A DNA stretch of 64,000 nucleotides from CAZIRF01 sp964541755 (GTDB taxonomy: Bacteria > Spirochaetota > Spirochaetia > Treponematales > Breznakiellaceae), in assembly GCA_964541755.1 (NCBI GenBank), contig CAZIRF010000005.1:62001-126000 (forward strand). Reading direction: 5' to 3'. This document shows, piece by piece, positions 8,359 through 14,772 of the stretch (within the stretch, counting starts at the first letter, position 1; every line of letters begins with the position of its first letter). A program made the translations under genes and the position numbers. The notes under the pieces are model-generated. The model had not been told where the DNA came from. It made no database searches and saw only the letters and a program-made list of their open reading frames with translations.

Positions 8359-9338
8359 CGGTTTGCTCCCGCTCCGCCAGCGTTGCTGGCGCCGCCAGCG
8401 TTGCTGGCGTCGCCAACCTTGTTGGCGTCGCCGGCTTCACAGGCGCCGCGTATGTCGTCGCGCATGGCGATGGCGGCCCGGCGGGCGGCGGCGGCGCAGT
8501 CGTCGAGGGTAAGGCTGGCCGGGTCGCGGCCGGCGGTATCTGCCACCCAGGCCTTGAGGATGGAGCGGGAGGCGTTCACGACGCCACCGTTGCCGTCGCG
8601 CAGGAGGAGGGCCGCGTCTTCTGCGGCGCCGCCCTGCGCCCCGTAGCCTGGAATAAGGAAGAAGAGGGAGGGGTAGCGGGCGCGGATTTCGGCGGCCTCT
8701 TCGCGCTCGGTACAGCCGATAACCGCCCCGATGGGGCCGTAGCCGCTCTTCCCGACGAGGCCCTCGTTCGCGGCGACGAGCTTGGCGGCGACCGCGTCGT
8801 AGACCCTCTTGCCGCCGTTTGCGGGGCGATGTTCCGGGGCGAGCTCGAGCTGCTCGAAGTCGCGGTAGCCCTTGTTGCTCGTGCGCACGAGGACGAACAT
8901 CCCCTTGCCGCTCTCGCGGGCGAAGTCCCGCCAGGGCTCTATCGAATCCATGCCCATGTAGGGCGAGAGGGTCACGAAGTCTGTTTCAAAGTCGCCGGTA
9001 AAGTGGCCGCGGGCGTAGCGGGTGGCGGTGTCGGCGATGTCGCCGCGCTTGATGTCGCTTATGGCGAGGCCGCCCTTTTCGCGTATGTAGGCGAGGGTCT
9101 TGGCGTAGGCCTCGAGGCCGGCGAGCCCCAGCTCCTCGTAGTAGGCGATTTGGACCTTGTAGCAGGCAGATACGTCGAGGGTCGCATCCACGAGGGCCTT
9201 GTTGAAGGCGAGAACGGCCTGTGCCGGGCTTGCAGCATTTTTCAGTACGGCGGCCGGGAGGTAGTCGATGGCCGTATCCAGGCCCACGCAGACGTGGCCG
9301 CGCGCGGCAACCGCGTCAAAGAGGAGGTCTATGTTCAT
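8355..9338 (-). CDS. pyrF: Orotidine-5'-phosphate decarboxylase (type 2)
   Basis: 327 residues, the longer 'type 2' class rather than the ~240-residue E. coli form. It decarboxylates OMP to UMP. The catalytic DxKxxD is SDIKRGDIADT (Asp95, Lys97, Asp100). The true start is the ATG at 9338, which overlaps the pyrC stop (ATGA); the ORF runs further upstream only within pyrC. The last ~28 residues are a low-complexity tail of six-residue units (DANKVG, DASNAG, GASNAG) encoded by palindromic 18-bp repeats, absent from the conserved enzyme fold. The stop overlaps the pyrK GTG. Confidence 0.95.
   Translation of the reverse strand: MNIDLLFDAVAARGHVCVGLDTAIDYLPAAVLKNAASPAQAVLAFNKALVDATLDVSACYKVQIAYYEELGLAGLEAYAKTLAYIREKGGLAISDIKRGDIADTATRYARGHFTGDFETDFVTLSPYMGMDSIEPWRDFARESGKGMFVLVRTSNKGYRDFEQLELAPEHRPANGGKRVYDAVAAKLVAANEGLVGKSGYGPIGAVIGCTEREEAAEIRARYPSLFFLIPGYGAQGGAAEDAALLLRDGNGGVVNASRSILKAWVADTAGRDPASLTLDDCAAAARRAAIAMRDDIRGACEAGDANKVGDASNAGGASNAGGAGANR
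8375..8446. repeat. Four tandem 18-bp palindromic units in the pyrF 3' end
   Basis: Units at 8375-8392, 8393-8410, 8411-8428 and 8429-8446. The first two are identical except for the last base (CGCCAGCGTTGCTGGCGC/T), the third differs at a few paired sites, and the fourth is diverged. Each is an inverted repeat (CGCCAGC-GTT-GCTGGCG). Compensating changes in unit 3 (CCAAC/GTTGG) keep the stem. Confidence 0.85.
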
Positions 9339-10807
9339 GGGTGCTCCACAGGGTGATAGGGTTCGGTTTCGTTCGGGTTGCGCGCCATCCATACGAGCGC
9401 GCCCCGCTGCCAAGTTGCCATGACTTTAGCAGTCATCGGCATCTGCGAAAAGGGGGTATTGCGGCCCCGGCTCATGAAGGCCGCGGGCTCGACCGTCCAG
9501 TCGGCTTCAAGGTCGACGAGGACGAGGTCGGCACGGAGCCCTTCCTTGACGAGGCCCCGGTCTTCGAGGCCCAAGAGGCGGGCGGGGGCGAGGCTCATGA
9601 GGGAAGACAGTTTCTCTAGGCTGATAGTCCCGCTGTCCACCAGGCCCGTTTTGAGGGCGGCGAAGGCGGTTTCGAGGCCCACAAAGCCGGGCGCTCCGCC
9701 TTCCTTGTCCTGCGGGCTGTGGGGGGCGTGGTCGGTACAGATCATGTCGATGGTCCCGTCCACGAGGCCCGCAATAAGGGCCCGGCGGTCCTCTTCTTCG
9801 CGCAGGGGCGGGTTTACCCGGCCGTGGGATTCGGCGCCCAGGGCCTCGGCGCGCTCGCGGGTAAGGAGGAGGTGCATGGGGGTCGCCTCAGCCGTGATGA
9901 GGCGCGACTCAGCCGTGATGAGGCGCGCCTCGGCCGTGACGGGGCCCGCGGGGCCGTCACCGGTCGGGTCGGCTGCGGCCGTTCTGCAATCGGCCTTGGC
10001 CGCACGGACCATCTCGAGGGCCTCCTTTGTGGAGACGTGGGCGATGTGAACCCGGGCCCCGGCTGCCCGCCCCAGGCGCAGGGCGCGCTCGGTGCCGGTG
10101 TTTTCCTCGGTACGGCTCCACTGGTCGCGGCTCGCGCCCGCTTCCTTCTCGCGTCGGGCGGCCTCGCCGCCGGCGTCGCAGTGGCAGGAGACCGGGATGC
10201 CCAGCCGGGCGGCCTCTTCGAAGGCGGCGGCAAAGACGCCCTCATCCTCGAGGTCCTTGCCGTCCTCGCTCAGGAGCCGGACCCCGGCCGCGTGGGCCTC
10301 CTCTGCCGAAAGGGCCTGTAAATGGCCCGTGTCGCGGCCCTCCATCCCCCGCGTAAGGGTGAGGACCGGGAAGAGCTCGCAGAGCCCCAGTGCCCCGGCC
10401 CGCTCGTGGAGGGAACGCACGAGGCCGATATCGTCGAGGACGGGCTTGGTGTTGCCCATGCATACGAGGCTCCCGTAGCCCCCCGCCGCCGCAGCCAGGA
10501 GCCCCGACTCGAGGGTCTCCTTGTGCGTAAGGCCCGGGTCCCGCAGGTGGGCGTGGGGTTCGACAAAGGCCGGCATGAGGGCCAGAGAGTCGGAGCCCTC
10601 GAGGTCAATTACCATGATGGGCCGGAGGCGCTGTTTTACAGCGCCTCCGGCCTTTGGCCGCTGCGCGGCCGCCGCGATCGCTTCGTCCCCCAGGGCCGCT
10701 ATGCGGCCCTCCTGCATCAGTATGGATGTATTCCTTGAGCCCGTCGCATCGACGACGCGCACGTTGCGTATGAGGGTATCGACCCCCGCCCCCGGCCTGC
10801 CCGACAT
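9335..10807 (-). CDS. pyrC: Dihydroorotase
   Basis: 490 residues, amidohydrolase superfamily. It closes carbamoyl-aspartate to dihydroorotate. Metal-binding HAHLRD (in 'FVEPHAHLRDPG') and the C-terminal 'CTDHAPHSPQDKEGG' are the Zn-site and substrate signatures of class I-type PyrC. It is longer than the usual ~425 because of a low-complexity insertion in mid-protein that includes a repeated heptapeptide RLITAE(A/S) (encoded at 9887-9940). The start is the ATG at 10807, overlapping the pyrI stop (TGATG); the ORF extension to 10939 lies in pyrI and is ignored. The stop overlaps pyrF. Confidence 0.95.
   Translation of the reverse strand: MSGRPGAGVDTLIRNVRVVDATGSRNTSILMQEGRIAALGDEAIAAAAQRPKAGGAVKQRLRPIMVIDLEGSDSLALMPAFVEPHAHLRDPGLTHKETLESGLLAAAAGGYGSLVCMGNTKPVLDDIGLVRSLHERAGALGLCELFPVLTLTRGMEGRDTGHLQALSAEEAHAAGVRLLSEDGKDLEDEGVFAAAFEEAARLGIPVSCHCDAGGEAARREKEAGASRDQWSRTEENTGTERALRLGRAAGARVHIAHVSTKEALEMVRAAKADCRTAAADPTGDGPAGPVTAEARLITAESRLITAEATPMHLLLTRERAEALGAESHGRVNPPLREEEDRRALIAGLVDGTIDMICTDHAPHSPQDKEGGAPGFVGLETAFAALKTGLVDSGTISLEKLSSLMSLAPARLLGLEDRGLVKEGLRADLVLVDLEADWTVEPAAFMSRGRNTPFSQMPMTAKVMATWQRGALVWMARNPNETEPYHPVEHP
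9887..9940. repeat. In-frame 21-bp tandem repeat inside pyrC (2.6 copies)
   Basis: Unit CTCAGCCGTGATGAGGCGCG + A/C at 9887-9907 and 9908-9928, with a 12-base partial copy at 9929-9940. It encodes the repeated heptapeptide in PyrC and keeps frame (7 codons). Confidence 0.85.
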
Positions 10808-11241
10808 CACCGGAAGTCCTCCTTGCTGCGCACCTCGTCGCAGTACTCGCAGCGGTAGATGCCCTTCTTTTCGTCGACGAGGTGGAAGACCTGGGGGGCG
10901 TATTTTTCGGTCGAGCTGATGCAGCGCGGGTTTTTGCACACGAGGATGTTTTCCACGCGCTCGGGGAGCTGCAAGCGGATTTTCTCGCTTATCCGCTCGT
11001 TTTCGATAACGTTTATCGTAATGTCCGGGTCGATGAGGCCCAAAACGGCGAAGTCGATGGCGATGGTGTTGTCGATCTTGATGATGTCCTTGCGCCCCAT
11101 GTGCTTCGAACTCGCGTTGACGACGAAGGCGACGGTATAGTCTGCCTTGTCCAGGCCCAGCCAGTTGAAGATCTTGAGGCCCTGACCGCTCTTGATGTGG
11201 TCGATGACGATACCGTTACGAATCTTTGCTATGTTCAGCAT
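10807..11241 (-). CDS. pyrI: Aspartate carbamoyltransferase regulatory subunit
   Basis: 144 residues. The N-terminal nucleotide-binding domain (IRNGIVIDHIKSGQGLKIF, allosteric ATP/CTP/UTP site with the conserved HI..G) is followed by a zinc domain with four Cys in CKNPRC and CEYC. The zinc domain docks PyrI to the PyrB trimer. Its presence predicts a class B, CTP-inhibited ATCase. It overlaps the pyrB stop by seven bases, and its stop shares a base with the pyrC ATG. Well conserved; high confidence. Confidence 0.95.
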   Translation of the reverse strand: MLNIAKIRNGIVIDHIKSGQGLKIFNWLGLDKADYTVAFVVNASSKHMGRKDIIKIDNTIAIDFAVLGLIDPDITINVIENERISEKIRLQLPERVENILVCKNPRCISSTEKYAPQVFHLVDEKKGIYRCEYCDEVRSKEDFR

Positions 11242-12164
11242 GCCGCTACCCCCAGGACGCTGGCCAGGAGGGCCATGCGCACAAACATCCCGTAGCGGGC
11301 CTGCTTGAAGTAGGCGGCGCGCGGGTCACTGTCGACTTCGGTCGCGATTTCGTTGACGCGGGGCAGTGGGTGGAGGATGATGAGGTCCTTCTTTGCCCCT
11401 TCGAGCTTGTCCGCGTCGAGTATGTAGCTGTCCTTGAGGCGGACGTAGTCCTCCTCGTTGAAGAAGCGCTCGCGCTGGACACGGGTCATGTAGAGTATGT
11501 CCAGTTCCCCGATGACCTCTTCGAGGCGGTCTTCCTCTTTGTAGGGGATGCCCTCTTTTTTGAGGATGTCCCGGGTGATGTACTCGGGCACCCGCAGTTC
11601 CGGGGGCGAGATGAAGACCATGCGGTTATGCTGATAGCGGGACAGTCCTTTTACGAGGGAGTGGACGGTTCGCCCGAATTTGAGGTCGCCGCAAAAGCCC
11701 ACGTTGAGCCCCTCGAAGCCCCCGCGCAACTGGCGTATGGTCAAGAGGTCGGTGAGAGTCTGGGTGGGGTGGTGGTGGCCGCCGTCGCCGGCGTTGATTA
11801 TCGGGATGCCGCTGTAGCGGCTGGCGAGGAGGGCCGCACCCTCTTTGGGGTTTCGCATGACGATGGCGTCCGCGTAGGCGGCCACCGTGCGTATGGTGTC
11901 GGCGAGGCTCTCGCCCTTGCTGGCTGAACTCGAGCCGGGATCCGCGAAGCCCAGGGTCGTTCCGCCTATGCGCAGCATGGCCGCCTCGAAGGAGAGGCGG
12001 GTGCGGGTGCTCGGCTCGAAAAAGAGGGCCGCAAGGAGCTTGCCGTGGGCGATATCCCGGTAGCGGGCGGGGTCTTTTTCCATGGCCTCTGCCAGGATGA
12101 AGAGTTGTTCGAGTTCATCAACCGTAAAGTCGCGCGGCTCGATGAGGTGTCTTCCCTGCATCAT
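11235..12164 (-). CDS. pyrB: Aspartate carbamoyltransferase catalytic subunit
   Basis: 309 residues, the standard length. It is the first committed step of pyrimidine synthesis: carbamoyl phosphate + aspartate. The carbamoyl-phosphate site STRTR lies in FFEPSTRTRLSFE (Ser52), and 'HHHPTQTLTDL' plus 'HPLPRVNEI' are the further transcarbamoylase signatures. AGAGGAG six bases before the ATG is a strong ribosome-binding site. It is the first structural gene of the operon. A 60-codon leader ORF ends on its start codon, and the leader contains a terminator and a second hairpin (separate entries). carAB and pyrR are not in the window. Confidence 0.96.
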   Translation of the reverse strand: MMQGRHLIEPRDFTVDELEQLFILAEAMEKDPARYRDIAHGKLLAALFFEPSTRTRLSFEAAMLRIGGTTLGFADPGSSSASKGESLADTIRTVAAYADAIVMRNPKEGAALLASRYSGIPIINAGDGGHHHPTQTLTDLLTIRQLRGGFEGLNVGFCGDLKFGRTVHSLVKGLSRYQHNRMVFISPPELRVPEYITRDILKKEGIPYKEEDRLEEVIGELDILYMTRVQRERFFNEEDYVRLKDSYILDADKLEGAKKDLIILHPLPRVNEIATEVDSDPRAAYFKQARYGMFVRMALLASVLGVAAC

Positions 12165-12343
12165 CGTTTCTCCTCTTTATGTATGGGCTGATGCCCGGTT
12201 TGGCATCCGCCAAACCGGGAGCCTTGGCGGCTTGCCGACACGGCGGTTTTTGTGGGCGTTCGGCCATTCGGGCAAAAAAAAGCCGCCCTCTGTGGGCGGC
12301 GGTCGGGTTGGAAGAGGCTGTCTGCGATCGTGAATGCTTTCAT
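12161..12343 (-). CDS. Putative pyr operon leader peptide ORF (pyrL-like)
   Basis: 60 codons from ATG 12343 to a TGA that overlaps the pyrB ATG. The ORF reads straight through the terminator hairpin at 12274-12300. Its T-run and the following bases are translated as AAFFCP, the same segment generated by the attenuator in the E. coli pyrBI leader peptide (recalled from the literature). No protein domain is seen. The start is preceded by a possible promoter (12352-12380) and only a weak GAG. If translated, its role would be transcription-translation coupling through the attenuator, not the peptide itself. It may also be a chance ORF. Confidence 0.45.
   Translation of the reverse strand: MKAFTIADSLFQPDRRPQRAAFFCPNGRTPTKTAVSASRQGSRFGGCQTGHQPIHKEEKR
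12194..12219 (-). promoter_or_regulatory. Perfect 10-bp stem-loop in the pyrB 5' leader
   Basis: CCCGGTTTGG / CCAAACCGGG with a 6-nt loop, 19 bp before the ribosome-binding site of pyrB. No U-tract. Candidate RNA regulatory structure (pause, antiterminator partner or mRNA stabiliser). Confidence 0.6.
12274..12300 (-). terminator. Intrinsic terminator / candidate pyr attenuator
   Basis: Minus strand GCCGCCC-ACAGA-GGGCGGC followed by eight T. It lies 77 bp after the MATE stop and 110 bp before pyrB. It can end the MATE transcript. If the promoter at 12352-12380 is used, it sits inside the pyr leader as an attenuator. Confidence 0.85.
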
Positions 12344-12351
12344 TAAAACTC

Positions 12352-12380
12352 ATGATAGCATTGATGGCCGCCCTCCTCAA
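12352..12380 (-). promoter_or_regulatory. Possible pyr operon promoter
   Basis: Minus strand TTGAGG (12380-12375), 17-bp spacer, TATCAT (12357-12352), overlapping the end of the MATE gene. The predicted start is just before the leader ORF ATG at 12343. Confidence 0.45.
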
Positions 12381-13762
12381 GACCCCTCGACGGTAAGGTT
12401 CTTGAGCCACTTTTCCTTTTTGAGGTACCAGGCGGCGATGAAGTACTTGAGGATATCGGTTGACTTGATGACGAGGAACATGAGGACCGGGCCCCAGGGG
12501 GTGAACCAAGCCATGATGAAGCAGCCGGGGATGAAGATGAGGGTGTTGACCGATACGTCCACATACATGCCCAAAGCGGTGTCGCCGCCGGCGCGCGAGA
12601 TGGCGAATTGGGCGTTGAGGAGGGTCCAGATGGGCAGATACAGGGCGATGACCGCCACGAGCCCCGCGGTAACGCCGCGCGCCGCCACCGTAAGGTTCCC
12701 GAATACAAGGGGGATGCCCAAAATGGAGGCGAGGGCGAGGATTGCAACAGCGCTCCCCGCAATGAGCGAGCCGGATTTGAGCCAGCGTGCATAGTCCCTG
12801 CCCTTTTCGAGTTCCCCGGCCCCCAGAGCCCCGCCCAGTATGACCGAGGTCGTCGTGTGGATGCCCTGGAATACGAGGAAGAAGATGTTCGCAATCGTGA
12901 AGCCGGCGGCCATACCCGCGACGACCTCGGCCCCGCCGCGTCCGTTGTAGATGGCCGTCATGACGGTCTCCGATACGACCCAGGTGGTCTCTGAAAGGAG
13001 CATCATGCTCGAGCGGGAGAGGATTTGGAGGAAGAGCTTCATGCGCAGCTTGAAGATGCGGATGAAGGGGACAAAGAAGGCTTCCTTTTTTACACGGACG
13101 TACACGAGGAAGGCGCCCGTTTCGAATACCCGCGCGATGATGGTGGCAATGGCCGCACCGGCTACCTCGAGGCGCGGGGCTCCCAGGTTCCCGTAGATGA
13201 AGAGCCAGTTGCCGAAGGTGTTGATGAGGGTGGCCACAATCGAAATGACGAGGGTCACCTTGGGCTTGCCTATCTCGCGGTAGGCCGTGCCGATGGCGGT
13301 CGAGAGGGCGATGGGATACCAGGTCCAGGCCACCAGCCGCAGGTAGCGTGCCCCGTGCTCGACGATCTCGGCCTGGGCCGCGTTGCCGCTGGTCATTATG
13401 GCGATGAGCTTGTCGGGGATGAGGAGGCAGAGGGCGAAGTGGGCGGTCGAGAGAACGAGGGCCATGATGACCTTGAAACGATAGGCCTGCTGCATGCCCT
13501 CGGCGTCTTTTGCCCCGCGGTACTGGGCGAGGTATATGCCGCCGGCGCCCACAAAGGTCCAGAGCATGACGAAGTAGACGAAGTTGATCTGGTTGGCCAC
13601 GTTGATGGCCGCCATCTTGGCGTCGCCGAGCCCCGCAACCATGAAGTTGTCGATGAGCGAGACGAGGCTCATGATGAGCTGTTGCAACATGACCGGCAGG
13701 GCAATGGCGAGCGCCTTGCGGTAGAACGAAGCGGGACCGAATTGTCTCATGTGGTATTCCAT
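12377..13762 (-). CDS. MATE family multidrug/Na+ antiporter
   Basis: 461 residues with ~12 hydrophobic segments in the inner membrane. The N-terminal 'ALPVMLQQLIMSLVSLIDN' followed by VAGLGD is the MATE signature (P-x..-D-x3-V..LG). A second half 'TTSVILGGALGAGE' repeats it, as in the two-fold MATE fold. It exports cationic drugs or metabolites in exchange for Na+ or H+. No strong Shine-Dalgarno precedes either ATG (13762 or 13750); 13762 was kept. It is 55 bp after the VIT gene on the same strand and may share its transcript. The stop overlaps the proposed pyr promoter. Substrate unknown. Confidence 0.9.
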   Translation of the reverse strand: MEYHMRQFGPASFYRKALAIALPVMLQQLIMSLVSLIDNFMVAGLGDAKMAAINVANQINFVYFVMLWTFVGAGGIYLAQYRGAKDAEGMQQAYRFKVIMALVLSTAHFALCLLIPDKLIAIMTSGNAAQAEIVEHGARYLRLVAWTWYPIALSTAIGTAYREIGKPKVTLVISIVATLINTFGNWLFIYGNLGAPRLEVAGAAIATIIARVFETGAFLVYVRVKKEAFFVPFIRIFKLRMKLFLQILSRSSMMLLSETTWVVSETVMTAIYNGRGGAEVVAGMAAGFTIANIFFLVFQGIHTTTSVILGGALGAGELEKGRDYARWLKSGSLIAGSAVAILALASILGIPLVFGNLTVAARGVTAGLVAVIALYLPIWTLLNAQFAISRAGGDTALGMYVDVSVNTLIFIPGCFIMAWFTPWGPVLMFLVIKSTDILKYFIAAWYLKKEKWLKNLTVEGS

Positions 13763-13817
13763 TAAGGGCGGGCCGCCCCGCCATTCACTGGCGCCGGCAA
13801 CCCGCTATCAGCATTGC

Positions 13818-14681
13818 TTATAAATCAATGCCCAAAAGGGCCTTGAGCAGGAAGGATATGCCAAAGGAGAAGGCCGCGACCCCCAAACTGATGGCACTCA
13901 TCTCGAAGAAGCGCTTCTTGAAGTCGAGGTCTTTGGCGACGGCCAAATAGTAGTTGAAACAGAAGATGATGAGGACGACGATGGCCAGGGTGACGGCAAG
14001 GCTGATAAAGCTGTTCTCGATAAGGAGGAAGGGCAGGATCATGAGTATGACCGTGATGAAGTAGGCGACACCGGTGTAGATGGCCGATTTTGCCGCGCGG
14101 GGGTCGCCCTCTGCGCGCGAGGCGAGGAAATCGCTCGCGGCCATCGAGAAGGAGGCCGAAATGCCGGTGACGAGGCCGGCGAGGGTGATGAGCTTGTTGT
14201 CGGCGAGGGCCAGGGTAAAGCCGGCGAGGGCACCGGTGAGTTCCACGAGGGCGTCGTTGAGGCCCAGGACGATGGAGCCCACGTACTGAAGGCGCTCCTC
14301 GTCGAGCATGTCGAGCAGGCTCTTTTCATGCTCGGCCTCCTCCTCGCTAATCTTCTTGAGCTCGGGAAAGGCTTCGGAGAGGCCAAGGTAGCCCTTGCTG
14401 GCCGTACCCTCGTTTTTTTCCATGCGCTTGAGGACGAAGGTAAGGCCCAAGAGCCGTGCCATGAAAACGCGCCAGAAGATCTTGCTGCGCGAGGGCTTTA
14501 CAGATACCCCGGTCTTGGTCTGCCACCAGGCGGCGTGGCGTTTTTCCGCCTCGCCAATGGCGCGCAGAATACCCGCGTTCTTCTCGTCCTTGAGGAGCTT
14601 TGCGAGGCGGGTGTACACGTGGTATTCGGTTATCTCGTTTTTCTGTGCGGCGAGGGCCGCTCTGCGAAGCTTCTGGTCCAT
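13818..14681 (-). CDS. Rubrerythrin-like ferritin domain fused to VIT1/CCC1 transporter
   Basis: 287 residues. The N-terminal ~125 residues form a ferritin-like four-helix region with Glu/His iron ligands: E in NEITEYHVY, EAEKRH, then EEEAEHEKSL. This is the rubrerythrin-like pattern. From 'YVGSIVLGLNDALVELTGALAG' onward it is a VIT1/CCC1 iron-manganese transporter with five transmembrane helices. Such fusions are known and probably couple iron sensing or oxidation to export or sequestration of Fe2+/Mn2+ at the membrane. The start at 14681 sits directly after a TATATAAGG stretch. Neighbours do not indicate a pathway. Confidence 0.88.
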   Translation of the reverse strand: MDQKLRRAALAAQKNEITEYHVYTRLAKLLKDEKNAGILRAIGEAEKRHAAWWQTKTGVSVKPSRSKIFWRVFMARLLGLTFVLKRMEKNEGTASKGYLGLSEAFPELKKISEEEAEHEKSLLDMLDEERLQYVGSIVLGLNDALVELTGALAGFTLALADNKLITLAGLVTGISASFSMAASDFLASRAEGDPRAAKSAIYTGVAYFITVILMILPFLLIENSFISLAVTLAIVVLIIFCFNYYLAVAKDLDFKKRFFEMSAISLGVAAFSFGISFLLKALLGIDL

Positions 14682-14772
14682 GCCTTATATAGTAGTGAAA
14701 ACCTTTGCGCAAGAAAAGGGGCTCTTGAGACAATTATTGAACGCAGCGGGCGATGAAAGAGCTGCTCTTTGC

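Noticed and set aside
8375..8446. CRISPR-like array at the pyrF end
   Set aside because: Units are directly tandem with no unique spacers and are coding; no cas genes nearby.
12177..13784. 535-residue minus-strand ORF over the MATE gene
   Set aside because: It is Arg/His/Pro-rich and lies in another frame of the same strand as a clear MATE transporter; a GC-rich shadow.
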